64,000 nucleotides of DNA from CAYPTB01 sp964413535. Lineage in GTDB: Bacteria; Planctomycetota; UBA1135; GCA-002686595. Both the position numbers and the translations under genes were made by a program. The stretch spans positions 1 to 64,000 of the forward strand of contig CAYPTB010000059.1 of assembly GCA_964413535.1 (NCBI GenBank), in the 5' to 3' direction. Positions 1 through 8,189 of the stretch are shown here, in pieces (position 1 is the first letter of the stretch; every line of letters starts with the position of its first letter). Below the pieces are notes generated by a model, which made no database searches, was not told the origin of the DNA, and saw only the letters and a list, made by a program, of their open reading frames with translations.

Positions 1-20
1 GAATTGGACTGGCACCGTAC

Positions 21-590
21 TCACCTCCAGCGGTCGCGCGAGGTCTCGAAGCGCACCTCGCCGTTGGGCTCGTGTCCGGTGCGTTGCCAGCCGGCGGCGA
101 GGTAGAAGCGCTCGGCGCGCGTGTTCGGATCGGTGGAGAGCCACAGGCGCGTCGCCCCGGCGGCGAAGGCCCCGTCGAGCATCGCGTCGTGCAGCGCGCG
201 GCCGACGCCGCGCCCCTCGTGCGCGGGGTCGACGAACAGCGCCCAGACGTTCTGGCGCACGAGATCGACGACGGCGAAGCCGGCGATCCGGCCGGCGAGC
301 TCGCCCACCCAACCGCGCCCGTCACGCGAGAGCATCCGGCGATAGTGCTCGGGCTTCACCGCGCTCGGATCGCTGAGGGCGTTCTCGCGCACGCTCATGC
401 GGATGCGGTGCAGCGCGGGGATGTCGGCTTCGACGGCCATGCGCACCTCGAGCGCTTCGCGCAGTTCTGCGGGCTCGCGCGCGTGCTCTCCCGCCGGCGT
501 CGCGAGTTGCCCGTGAGACCCTTCCTGTTCGTTCCCGGTCCGCGAGGGCGGATCCGACTCCGGGTGCATCGGCGAGCGGCTTGCGGCCAT
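21..590 (-). CDS. GNAT family N-acetyltransferase
   Basis: The 189-residue product has a GNAT acetyltransferase fold from about residue 48 to the end. The acetyl-CoA-binding motif A is visible as VDPAHEGRGVGRALHDAML (Q/R-x-x-G-x-G/A type), followed by a C-terminal strand with RFYLAAGWQRTG, the typical last GNAT element. GNAT enzymes move an acetyl group from acetyl-CoA to an amine; the substrate here cannot be told. The first 45 residues are low-complexity and charged, so the true start may lie further in, for example at the Met of MHPESDP or the Val-Arg-Met near residue 50; no clear ribosome binding site helps. It lies 25 bases after the DUF486 gene on the same strand and may be co-transcribed with it. 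Confidence 0.85.
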   Translation of the reverse strand: MAASRSPMHPESDPPSRTGNEQEGSHGQLATPAGEHAREPAELREALEVRMAVEADIPALHRIRMSVRENALSDPSAVKPEHYRRMLSRDGRGWVGELAGRIAGFAVVDLVRQNVWALFVDPAHEGRGVGRALHDAMLDGAFAAGATRLWLSTDPNTRAERFYLAAGWQRTGHEPNGEVRFETSRDRWR

Positions 591-615
591 GAACGTGAAC
601 GGAGGTCGCGCTCGC

Positions 616-972
616 TCAGCTCGCGAACAGCTTCGCGCGGAACAGGAAGAACACGGCCCCGAGCAGGCACACGCCGGCCCACAGGTAGTCGAGCGTGAGC
701 TTCTCCTTCATGTAGAGGATCGAGAACGGCACGAACACGGACAGCGTGATCACCTCCTGCAGCAGCTTGAGCTGTCCGACGCTCATGACCTGGTGGCCGA
801 TGCGGTTCGCGGGCACCTGGAGCAGGTACTCGAACAGCGCGATGCCCCAGCTCACGAGCGCCGCGACGATCCACGGACGGTGCGCGAGGCTCTTCAGGTG
901 CCCGTACCAGGCGAACGTCATGAACACATTGGAGAGACACAGGAGCACCACGGTCGAGACGAGGGGCCGCAT
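616..972 (-). CDS. DUF486 (DMT-like) small membrane protein
   Basis: This 118-residue membrane protein has four hydrophobic segments and matches the DUF486 family, small relatives of the drug/metabolite transporter superfamily of about 115 residues. Its features include an N-terminal TVVLLCLSNVFMTFAWYGHL stretch and the central FEYLLQVPANRIGH and QLKLLQEVITLSVF motifs. The start at 972 is chosen over an upstream in-frame codon at 1017 because GGAAGGAC lies just before it and the resulting length fits the family. No substrate is known for the family. It precedes the GNAT gene on the same strand. Confidence 0.85.
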   Translation of the reverse strand: MRPLVSTVVLLCLSNVFMTFAWYGHLKSLAHRPWIVAALVSWGIALFEYLLQVPANRIGHQVMSVGQLKLLQEVITLSVFVPFSILYMKEKLTLDYLWAGVCLLGAVFFLFRAKLFAS

Positions 973-1080
973 TCTGTCCTTCCGCGTGAGAGGTCCAGTC
1001 GCCGGCCCGCCGCGCAACCCACGCGGCGCTCCAGCGCCGCCAGAATGCTAGCGCAGCGGAGGACCGGTATCCTGACCCGC

Positions 1081-1455
1081 ATGTCGCGTCTCTCGGGCAA
1101 GAAGCTGAAGCATCCCTTCCTCGCCATGCTGCGCGCGCTCTCCGCGAAGTTCCCCGAGACCTCCGAGGTCGAGGCCTGGGGCCACCCGACCTTCCGCGTC
1201 GACGACAAGATCTTCGCGAGCTTCGGCGAACACGAGGGCGAGCCCTCGATCGGCTGCAAGCAGACGCGACCCGACCAAGCCGTGCTCGTCGAGGACCCGC
1301 GCTTCCACGTCGCGCCCTACGTCGGCCGCTACGGCTGGATCGGGATCAAGGTCGACCAGGTGAAGTGGCCGCTCGTGGCCGAGCTCGTGGAGCAGAGCTA
1401 TCGCCTCGTCGCCCCCAAACGCCTGGTGGCGAAGCTCGACGAATCGCTCGGTTGA
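1081..1455 (+). CDS. MmcQ/YjbR family DNA-binding-like protein
   Basis: The 124-residue product fits the MmcQ/YjbR (CyaY-like fold) family. The typical order is visible: an N-terminal helix, ETSEVEAWGHPTFRVDDKIFASFG, a central PSIGCKQT-like strand, and the C-terminal YGWIGIKVD followed by a helix with SYRLVAPKRLVAKL. Members are small cytoplasmic proteins, sometimes called DNA-binding, with no firmly established role. An alternative in-frame ATG at 1045 would add 12 residues; family alignment favours 1081. It converges on the sigma-factor fusion gene with only 36 bases between stops. Confidence 0.85.
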   Translation: MSRLSGKKLKHPFLAMLRALSAKFPETSEVEAWGHPTFRVDDKIFASFGEHEGEPSIGCKQTRPDQAVLVEDPRFHVAPYVGRYGWIGIKVDQVKWPLVAELVEQSYRLVAPKRLVAKLDESLG

Positions 1456-1491
1456 GCGGCGAGCGCTCGACGATCCGCTTCGCGGGCTCAG

Positions 1492-4400
1492 TCAACGCAC
1501 GTCGACGCGCGCCGTCTTGCCCGCGGGCACGTCGACCTCGGCCAGCGTGCGGCCGCCCTTCGGATCGAAGCCCTCGCGCTGCTCGGGACCGAGCAAGACG
1601 ATGCGCACGCGTCCGGCCGGCACGCCGGAGCACGCGAAGCGCCCGCTCGCGTCGGGAACGATCGGCACGAGAACCATCCCCTCGCCCGGGCCTTCCGACA
1701 AGCAGAAGAGGAGCCCGTCCTCGCGCGCCGTCGCGAAGCCCTCGACCGCGCCGGTCCGAAAGGAGCAGACCCAAGCGTTGTCGCCGTGCTGCAGGTCCAC
1801 GTCGTCCAGGATCATGCGCTGGTCGGCCTCGCCCCCCGTCGTGAGCATCAACACGAGGCGCGCCGGCCCGCGCGTGTTCGTCTCGAGCTCGAAGCGACCC
1901 TTGGGATCGAGCATGGCGCCAGGCCGGCCCATCCAGTTGCCCAGGGCTTCGGGAGAGCTCGCCTCCTCGAGCGGGACGAGGACGGCGCTCCAATTCCCCG
2001 GCGACGCGCCGTCGACCGTGAACGTGCCCTTTAGTCGACAGACGTCGAGCGCAGCGCCCGGTGCACCCTCGGTCCAGAGCACGAACTCGGTCGTCTCGCC
2101 CTCGCGCACCTCGCAGTTCCAGGGCAGCTCGTCCGGCGCGGCACCCCCGCTCTGACCGATCCCCGCATAGGAATCCTCCTCGTCGCGCAGCTCGACCTGC
2201 CAGCGTCCCGGCGTGAGGCTCTCGAAGCGCACGCGGCCGTCGGGCCCCACTCGCACGACGCGCTCGCGCCCGTCGCCGCGCGAGCAACCCACGACGGCTC
2301 CGGTCGGATCGCGACCGGGCTCCGTGCGCACCGAGACGTCGAGCGCGCCGCCGCGGCCAAGCTCGACGACGAGGTCGTCGACACCGGCCTGCGGATCGAC
2401 GTCGAGCGGTCCCTCCTCCGCGATCGCGAAGCCCTCCGCTTCCACGAGGAGCGCATAGGTTTCGCGCTCGCGCACCGTGATCGCGAACTCGCCGCGCGAG
2501 TCGGTCGTCGTGCGGTCGAGCTTGCGGCTCGGGAACCAGCCGGGTTCGTACGGGAACAGGCGGACGGGGAAACCATGGGCTCGGCTGGCCTTGTCGACCA
2601 CGTGCATCAAACTCACCTCGGCGCCCGCGATCGGCCCATCCGAGCCGACGACGACGCCGCGCACGCCGGGGAGCGGCACGAGCGTGCAAGCGAGACGTTC
2701 GGGAAGCTCGTCGGGCGAGAGCGGTCCGAGTTCGCCTCGGTCGAAGCCGCGCGCGAAGACGTGCAGGAGGAAGCTCTCCCCCGGAACACGCACACGCGCG
2801 ATGCCCTCGGGCCGCGGCTCATCGGGCATGCGGGCGAGCTCCTTCCCATCCGCCGTGAGGATCTCCACTGCGTAGCTCGCGACGGCGGAGCCGCCTCGAG
2901 CGTGAGCTTCCAGCTCGAAGAAGCGCGGCTCGGGGAAGACGAGCTCGAGGTCGAGCGTTCCCTCGGGAACGTCGCGCACCGAAACCGCGCATCCGGGATC
3001 GTTCGGATCGCTCGCCGTGAAGTGGTGCGGCCCCGCCTCTCGCACCAAGACGCGGAATCGTCCGTCCCCGCGCGTGCTCCCCCCCGAGGATCTCCCACCG
3101 TCCGGTCTCTCGCAGGCGAGACTCGCATGCGGGACGGGCTCGCCTTCGTGCGTGAGGACGATCCCCTCGATGCGATCCTCGGGCGCGAGGGGCGCGAGCG
3201 CGAGGACGACGCCGCGCGCCTCTTCGCCGACGCGAACCTCGATCTGGGTCGAGAGCGCGCAGCGATGATCATCCTCGGTAGCGAAGATCCGTGCGTAGCC
3301 GACCGGAACCCCTACGAGGCGAAAGTGCCCGTCCTCGGCCGACCTCGTGCGAACGTCGTCGGGTGCACCTGCGTGTCGGGCCGTGGGGTCGGAGTGCTCG
3401 GCTCGACGCACGCTCTCGGCGTCCGTCAAGGCGGCAACGAAGGCTCCGGCCAATCCGATCCCTTGGGAATCGACGATGCGCCCGAGCACGTCGCCACCCG
3501 GAGCGAGCTCGACGTCGCCGAGCAGGACGGCGTCTCCCGGAGCGAGCTTCCGGATCCGCCGCGCACGGGCGAAGCCGGGCGCAGTGAGCTCGAAAATCCA
3601 ACTCGCTTCCGGCCATCCGCTCTCGGGCTCGGCGAGCGTCGCGACGCCGTCCATGCCAGTACGCGCGGGATCGAGCGACGCATTCCGCAAGGAGAGCTCG
3701 ACGCCCGCCAACGGACGATCGTCCTCGTCGAGCACGCGCACGCGAACGTAGCCGCGGGCGCGCGCGGGCTCCGGCGTCGCGCTGGGCGCATCCGCCTTCG
3801 GCTCCGGCGCGAGCGCGCTACGCGCGGCCCCGTCGCTCGCATCGGGACTCAGGAGGTCTGGAGACGGCGCGATCGGAGCGTAGGAGACTTCGACGCGCGT
3901 CGCTTCCAGGAGCGGGCCCGACGTGAACAGCGCCTCGGAGCCCATGAGGGCGATCGTGGCGACGACGGCCCCTGTGACCACGGCTGTGCCGAGGCCGAGC
4001 TTGACGAGGACACTCATGAGCGAAACTCCTTGCAGGAAGGAGGAAGCCCCCGCCGCGCTCGCCCCGGAGGTCGCGCCCTTCTCGCTCGCCGCAGCGAGCG
4101 GGAGGAGCGCGGCGCACCACGCCGAGCGATCCCCGCCGTGCCGCCGATCGAGCTCTTCGCGCAGCGCGTCGAGACCGACCTTGAGCCGCCAGCGCACCGT
4201 GCCCGCCGCGACACCGCGGTCGCGCGCGATCTCCGCGGACGAGAGCCCGCGGAACGTGCGCAGGATCACGGTCTCGCGGTACGGCTCGTCGAGCGCGAGC
4301 ACGAGTTCGACGAGCAGCTTGTGCCACTCGACGGTCCCGGCGAGCTCCGCCGACGACGGCAACGCCTCGCGAACGGCCACGGCCTCTTCGCGCAGCTTGC

Positions 4401-4647
4401 GATGCGCCTCGGATCGCCGCCGCTCCCGCGCGAAGTTGCGCAGGACGCTCGCGAGCCAAGGCCGCAGCGGGCGATCGGACGCCGGCCGGTGCTCGAGCGC
4501 GCTCGCCCAGGTCTCCTGAACGATGTCCTCGGCCACATCACCGTCCGCAACGAGCCGCCGCGCGAGCGCCCCGATCCAGTCGACGTGCTCGAGCAACCGC
4601 TCGGCATCGAAGGCAGAGGAATGGGCTTCCATGACTCCTTCCTGCAT
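1492..4647 (-). CDS. ECF sigma factor fused to TM segment and long carboxypeptidase-regulatory-like (Ig-like) tail
   Basis: A single 1051-residue reading frame joins three parts. Residues 1-170 are a sigma-70 family (ECF-like) factor: region 2 contains DVAEDIVQETWASALEH and the PWLASVLRNFARE helix, and region 4 contains RGLSSAEIARDRGVAAGTVRWRLK. Residues 211-235 are a hydrophobic membrane-spanning segment (LVKLGLGTAVVTGAVVATIAL). The remaining 800 residues repeat beta-sandwich units of carboxypeptidase-regulatory type, with motifs such as VRVLDEDDRPLAGVELSL, VDSQGIGLAGAFVAAL and TDSRGEFAITV. The start at 4647 has GGAGGT seven bases upstream. A second in-frame ATG at 4017, right before the membrane segment, has its own AAGGAG at good spacing, so the tail could also be made separately. 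Planctomycetes are known for ECF factors with long C-terminal extensions. A sensor-regulator role is inference. Confidence 0.85.
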   Translation of the reverse strand: MQEGVMEAHSSAFDAERLLEHVDWIGALARRLVADGDVAEDIVQETWASALEHRPASDRPLRPWLASVLRNFARERRRSEAHRKLREEAVAVREALPSSAELAGTVEWHKLLVELVLALDEPYRETVILRTFRGLSSAEIARDRGVAAGTVRWRLKVGLDALREELDRRHGGDRSAWCAALLPLAAASEKGATSGASAAGASSFLQGVSLMSVLVKLGLGTAVVTGAVVATIALMGSEALFTSGPLLEATRVEVSYAPIAPSPDLLSPDASDGAARSALAPEPKADAPSATPEPARARGYVRVRVLDEDDRPLAGVELSLRNASLDPARTGMDGVATLAEPESGWPEASWIFELTAPGFARARRIRKLAPGDAVLLGDVELAPGGDVLGRIVDSQGIGLAGAFVAALTDAESVRRAEHSDPTARHAGAPDDVRTRSAEDGHFRLVGVPVGYARIFATEDDHRCALSTQIEVRVGEEARGVVLALAPLAPEDRIEGIVLTHEGEPVPHASLACERPDGGRSSGGSTRGDGRFRVLVREAGPHHFTASDPNDPGCAVSVRDVPEGTLDLELVFPEPRFFELEAHARGGSAVASYAVEILTADGKELARMPDEPRPEGIARVRVPGESFLLHVFARGFDRGELGPLSPDELPERLACTLVPLPGVRGVVVGSDGPIAGAEVSLMHVVDKASRAHGFPVRLFPYEPGWFPSRKLDRTTTDSRGEFAITVRERETYALLVEAEGFAIAEEGPLDVDPQAGVDDLVVELGRGGALDVSVRTEPGRDPTGAVVGCSRGDGRERVVRVGPDGRVRFESLTPGRWQVELRDEEDSYAGIGQSGGAAPDELPWNCEVREGETTEFVLWTEGAPGAALDVCRLKGTFTVDGASPGNWSAVLVPLEEASSPEALGNWMGRPGAMLDPKGRFELETNTRGPARLVLMLTTGGEADQRMILDDVDLQHGDNAWVCSFRTGAVEGFATAREDGLLFCLSEGPGEGMVLVPIVPDASGRFACSGVPAGRVRIVLLGPEQREGFDPKGGRTLAEVDVPAGKTARVDVR

Positions 4648-4947
4648 GCAGCCCACCTCCGAAGCGTTGGTTGCAATCCCGGAGAATTCGCCCTGCGCGT
4701 CCCCAGAGCCGAGAGGTCGGCTCCGCTCGACGCCCGATTGTGCGCCGAGCGTCCAAGCCCGCCAAGAGTGCCCGCCTGCCCTCGAAAAGCGCCAACGAAA
4801 TGACGAACGACCTTCCTGAGCGAACACGAAGTCGCTCATGCGACTCGAGAGCTCTGCCCGTCGCCGGCGCGGCCCAGGGAAGGGTTCCTTCAGTCGTCGC
4901 TGCATGGATCCGACAAACCGGAGGGACTCAGCTCTCGAGGTACTCCT
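4648..4947. other. Divergent intergenic region
   Basis: This 300-base spacer separates the sigma-factor fusion (leftward) and the 223-residue unknown gene (rightward), so it should carry promoters for both. I could not identify convincing -35/-10 elements, a hairpin or a small gene. The GGAGGT of the sigma gene sits at its left edge and a GAGG of the right-hand gene at its right edge. Confidence 0.5.
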
Positions 4948-5619
4948 ATGCAGAACCCCTGGCTCCAACTTCCGCATACCGCACCCTACGTCCTGCCCCA
5001 GGACGCGTCGTTCGTCGAGCGCTTCAACCTGAAGGCTCGCGACGAGCACAAGATCCACCTCGACGTGCTACCCGAGCCGTTCCTCGGCTCGCCGGATGCG
5101 CCGGTAGTGCTGTTGAACCTCAACCCGGGCTACAACCCGCACAACGTCGTGAACCATACGCGGCCGGATTTCGTCCGCGCGAACCGCGCGCAGCTCGAGC
5201 ATCGCGCCGCCGTCGACTGGCCTTTCTATCTCCTCGACCCGGCCGTTGCGTTCGACAGCGGGTATCGCTGGTGGTCCAAGCGCCTGCGGCAACCGATCGA
5301 GGAACTGGGGCAGCGCGCCGTGGCGTCGAACGTCCTGTGCGTGGAGTTCTTCCCCTACCACTCGCGGAGGTGCGGATTCTCGAAGAGCTTCCGGGTCCCC
5401 TCACAGGAATACGGCTTCCACCTCGTCCGGAGCGCAATGGCGCGAAACGCGCACGTCGTCGTGATGCGTGCGCGGGCGTACTGGTTCCGGGAGATTCCCG
5501 AGCTCGCGACCTACTCGAGACGGCACCAGCTCCGCAGCGTGCAGAGCCCCTACCTGTCCCTTCGCAACTGTCCGGACGGCTATCGGCAGATCCTCGACGC
5601 GATCGCTGACGCAGCCTGA
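4948..5619 (+). CDS. Unknown protein, possible uracil-DNA-glycosylase-like fold
   Basis: I do not recognise this 223-residue soluble protein with certainty. An early strand-loop VVLLNLNPGYNP resembles the first motif of the uracil-DNA glycosylase superfamily, and a later segment VVVMRARAYWFREIPEL could be the second strand region. The C-terminal motif expected of a real glycosylase is not obvious, so the link is weak. The middle contains aromatic-rich WWSKRLRQPIEEL and FFPYHSRRCGFSKSF. There is no signal peptide or membrane segment. The ATG start has GAGG seven bases upstream. It stands alone between the sigma-factor fusion and the CAAX-protease pair, so context gives no clue. Confidence 0.7.
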   Translation: MQNPWLQLPHTAPYVLPQDASFVERFNLKARDEHKIHLDVLPEPFLGSPDAPVVLLNLNPGYNPHNVVNHTRPDFVRANRAQLEHRAAVDWPFYLLDPAVAFDSGYRWWSKRLRQPIEELGQRAVASNVLCVEFFPYHSRRCGFSKSFRVPSQEYGFHLVRSAMARNAHVVVMRARAYWFREIPELATYSRRHQLRSVQSPYLSLRNCPDGYRQILDAIADAA

Positions 5620-5755
5620 TCCTATGCGCGGCGTCCGTCGCGCGAGCATGCGGGGCCAACGGCTGCGTGTCGCGAGCGCACCGTGCACGTCGACGCTCGA
5701 AGCGAACCATGACACCGAGCAGCAACCGGAGAGCGACCGGGCATGATCTGCGCGA

Positions 5756-6370
5756 TCAGCGCGAGCGACGGCGCTTGGGCTCGCTCGGCTCGTCGGTCGC
5801 GTCGGGGGCGAGGCCGAGCGTCGCGCGCAGAACTGCGAAGCCGGCTTCGGGGGACTTCGGGTCGAAGACGAGCTCGAGCGCGCCCTTCGGGAGAAGCCCG
5901 CACCAGCGCGCGCGCAGGGCTTCGAGCGTCTCGCGCACGGCGTGCACGCGTTCGAGGGTCAGCGCGCGGGGCGGCTGGACACCGATCGACGGGCACTCGG
6001 CCGCGATCGCGGACGAGAGCTCGGCGTCGGCCTGCGTCGCGTCCCACCAGCGCGCGTTGGCGGCGGCCTCGGCGACGAGGAGAGCGGCGTGGTCGGGGCC
6101 GAAGCTCGCGAACTTGTCCTTTCCGCCTTTGCGGTTCGCCTGCGCATTGACGCGCGCGGGCGATGCGCCCGATGCGACGCGGCCCCAGAAGCCGTTGGCG
6201 AGGCCGAGCCCCGACTCCGCGACGAGGTGCACGAGGTCGTGGGGCAGCGCGTTGCCGTAGGTCGGGAAGGTCCAGTGCTCGCCGCTCCCGTCCGGACGCG
6301 TCACGTGGATCGCGTCGGGCCGACCCTCGGCGCGGACGAAGACGGCGCGCAGCAAGGCCGGCGGTGTCAC
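5756..6370 (-). CDS. Unknown protein coupled to CPBP protease
   Basis: This 204-residue soluble protein of unknown function begins at a GTG whose GTGA overlaps the stop of the upstream membrane protease gene, so the two are probably translated together. It opens with PALLRAVFVRAEGRPDAIHVTRPDGS, followed by a FPTYGNALPHDLVHLVAE segment in which a His-Asp-x-x-His pattern is seen, and ends in a basic EPKRRRSR tail. No signal peptide or membrane segment is visible. The HDLVH could bind a metal, but that is speculation. Confidence 0.75.
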   Translation of the reverse strand: MTPPALLRAVFVRAEGRPDAIHVTRPDGSGEHWTFPTYGNALPHDLVHLVAESGLGLANGFWGRVASGASPARVNAQANRKGGKDKFASFGPDHAALLVAEAAANARWWDATQADAELSSAIAAECPSIGVQPPRALTLERVHAVRETLEALRARWCGLLPKGALELVFDPKSPEAGFAVLRATLGLAPDATDEPSEPKRRRSR

Positions 6371-7203
6371 GGCGCGAGCGCGGCATCGGGGCCGTGGAGC
6401 CCGGAGCCGAAGAGCTTGGGTCCGAGGACGCTCGCGATTCCGTCGACGGCGAGGTGCAGCGCGATCGGGATCATGAGCGAGCCGGTCGCGACGGTGATGG
6501 CTCCGAAGACGACGGAGAGGAGGACGATCTTCGCCATGGCGTGGCGGCCTTGGTAGGTGTGGCACGCCGCGAAGATCACGGCGGGAAGGACGACGGCGGC
6601 GCCGAGTCCGAGGGGCGACGCTCCGGTGAAGTGGACGAGGTAGGCGATCAGAAAGCCGCGGTAGAGAATCTCCTCGCACACGGCCGCGCTCGCGACGAGC
6701 ACGGTGGACCACGCGACCTCGCGCGCCGTCGCCGGCATGAACGGCGAGTCGCGCCGCCAGCGCGCGCGCGTGGCCGCGATGCGCTCGGGCGCGAGCTGGC
6801 GCAGCGTGTCGAGCGTGTAGACGAGTGCGAAGGCGAACGCGAGGAGCAGACCGACCCCCATGCGCTCGGGCGGAGCCGTGAGGCCGAGCTCGGCGAGCGT
6901 GCGTCCTCCGTGGCGCCAGACGAAGAGGGTGGCGCCGGCGAGGATCCACAGGACGGCGCTGTTGCTCCAATACAGGACGATCTTGTCGCGCGTGTCGAAC
7001 GCGAGCGGCATCGCATCTCCGGCGAGCCTGCGCTGCTGCAGCGCGGCGACGACGGGCAGCACCAGGCCCAGCAGGACGGCTATCGCGTGGTCCCAGACGG
7101 TCACGGTTTGCACTCGATCTGTCCGTGCGAGCTCGGCGATCGCGCTCGTCACGGTAGCCCGAGGATAGCGCGATCGCGGAGGCTCGAAGGCGGCCGGAAT
7201 CAA
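6367..7203 (-). CDS. CPBP family intramembrane glutamic endopeptidase (CAAX protease-like)
   Basis: The product (up to 278 residues) is a multi-pass membrane protein of the CPBP/Abi family. Key residues are the EExxxR motif in VCEEILYRGF (Glu177, Glu178, Arg182), the FAACHTYQG segment (His215) and a third motif ALHLAVDG. Family members cleave prenylated or other membrane proteins, and many bacterial ones act in bacteriocin immunity or protein processing. The ATG at 7203 lacks a ribosome binding site; a GTG at 7152 is an alternative that drops 17 non-conserved residues. It is divergent from the DNA glycosylase gene and coupled to the unknown downstream gene by a 4-base overlap. Confidence 0.88.
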   Translation of the reverse strand: MIPAAFEPPRSRYPRATVTSAIAELARTDRVQTVTVWDHAIAVLLGLVLPVVAALQQRRLAGDAMPLAFDTRDKIVLYWSNSAVLWILAGATLFVWRHGGRTLAELGLTAPPERMGVGLLLAFAFALVYTLDTLRQLAPERIAATRARWRRDSPFMPATAREVAWSTVLVASAAVCEEILYRGFLIAYLVHFTGASPLGLGAAVVLPAVIFAACHTYQGRHAMAKIVLLSVVFGAITVATGSLMIPIALHLAVDGIASVLGPKLFGSGLHGPDAALAP

Positions 7204-7229
7204 TCGAGTCGACCGATATAGTGCTCCCC

Positions 7230-7874
7230 ATGGCCGGGAAGTCGCGCAGCCCTCGAATCGCTGCTGCAGGTCGTCGTCTGTCCGTCGCCGGGTCCGCTCG
7301 GCGCGGCGACGAGGATGGCGGGGCCGGCGGCTCTCGCCTCGAGCGCGCCGATTTCGAACGCCCCACGCTGCGCGTCGCGCGCGACCTCTTGGGCAAGTTC
7401 GTCGTGCGCAGCCGTGACGGCAACCGGCTCGCGGCGATGATCGTCGAGGTCGAAGCGTACAAGGGGCCGCTCGACGCCGCGGCGCACACCTTCGGCGGGC
7501 GGCGCACGGCGCGCGTCGAGCCGCTGTACGGCGCGGGCGGAACGGCCTACGTGTACCTCGTCTACGGGTTGCACTGGCTGCTCAACTTCAGCACGGCCGG
7601 TCGCGAGAAGCCGGAGGGCGTGCTCGTGCGCGGCATCGTGATCGATCCGTTCGGCGAAGCGGAGCTCGTCGCGGGACCGGGGCGCGTCACGCGCCAGCTC
7701 GGAATCGATCGGTCGCTCGACGGTGTCGACGTGACGGCGTCGAACGAGCTGTGGGTCGAGGACCGCGGCGTGCGCATCCCGCCGCGCCGCGTGAGGAAGG
7801 GACCGCGCATCGGCGTGGACTACGCCGGACCGCATTGGGCTGCGATGCCCTGGCGCTTCTGGATCGACGTCTAG
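7230..7874 (+). CDS. mpg: DNA-3-methyladenine glycosylase (AAG/Mpg family)
   Basis: The protein of about 214 residues belongs to the monofunctional alkyladenine DNA glycosylase family, which removes 3-methyladenine and other damaged purines in base-excision repair. Characteristic segments are LRVARDLLGKFVVR, the catalytic-Glu strand IVEVEAYKGPLDAAAHTF, YGAGGTAYVYLVYGLHWLLN, and GPGRVTRQLGI. The catalytic glutamate in VEVEAY and the downstream aromatic pocket residues are present. The first 35 residues are low-complexity; the start is either ATG 7230 or GTG 7221, neither with a clear ribosome binding site. It is divergent from the CPBP gene. Confidence 0.92.
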   Translation: MAGKSRSPRIAAAGRRLSVAGSARRGDEDGGAGGSRLERADFERPTLRVARDLLGKFVVRSRDGNRLAAMIVEVEAYKGPLDAAAHTFGGRRTARVEPLYGAGGTAYVYLVYGLHWLLNFSTAGREKPEGVLVRGIVIDPFGEAELVAGPGRVTRQLGIDRSLDGVDVTASNELWVEDRGVRIPPRRVRKGPRIGVDYAGPHWAAMPWRFWIDV

Positions 7875-8189
7875 GCGCAGCGTTCCCGGGCGCGCGGAGA
7901 CGGGGACTGCGCGATCGCCGCGAGAAGGAAGAGACGCAGCGAGGATTGTCCGCGAGCTACTCGCCGCGCGAATCTCATCGGGGGTCGCGTGAGATCCAGA
8001 TCCCTTCGGGCGCTCGTTCATCAGCCAGCTCGCTACTAGCGCCCCGAATTCCCGCACCTGCGAAGGCAACGACGACTGTGAGCAGAGAGAAGGATCGCTG
8101 TTGCACTTCCATTGTGGGTACCGCTGTCTAGCGCGGAGTCGCGCTCGCTTTGCGCCACATGATGAAGACTCGAATGATGCGGGCGACCG
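7875..8189. other. Convergent intergenic region, nothing recognised
   Basis: These 315 bases lie between the ends of the DNA glycosylase gene and the BNR lipoprotein gene. The composition is slightly lower in GC than the flanks. I see no small gene with a ribosome binding site, no tRNA and no strong hairpin with a T-run. Confidence 0.5.

Noticed and set aside
2575..4803. A 742-codon open frame on the plus strand opposite the sigma-factor fusion
   Set aside because: It is an antisense shadow: high GC leaves few stops, the translation is low-complexity Arg/Glu-rich and shows no domain, while the other strand codes recognised domains.
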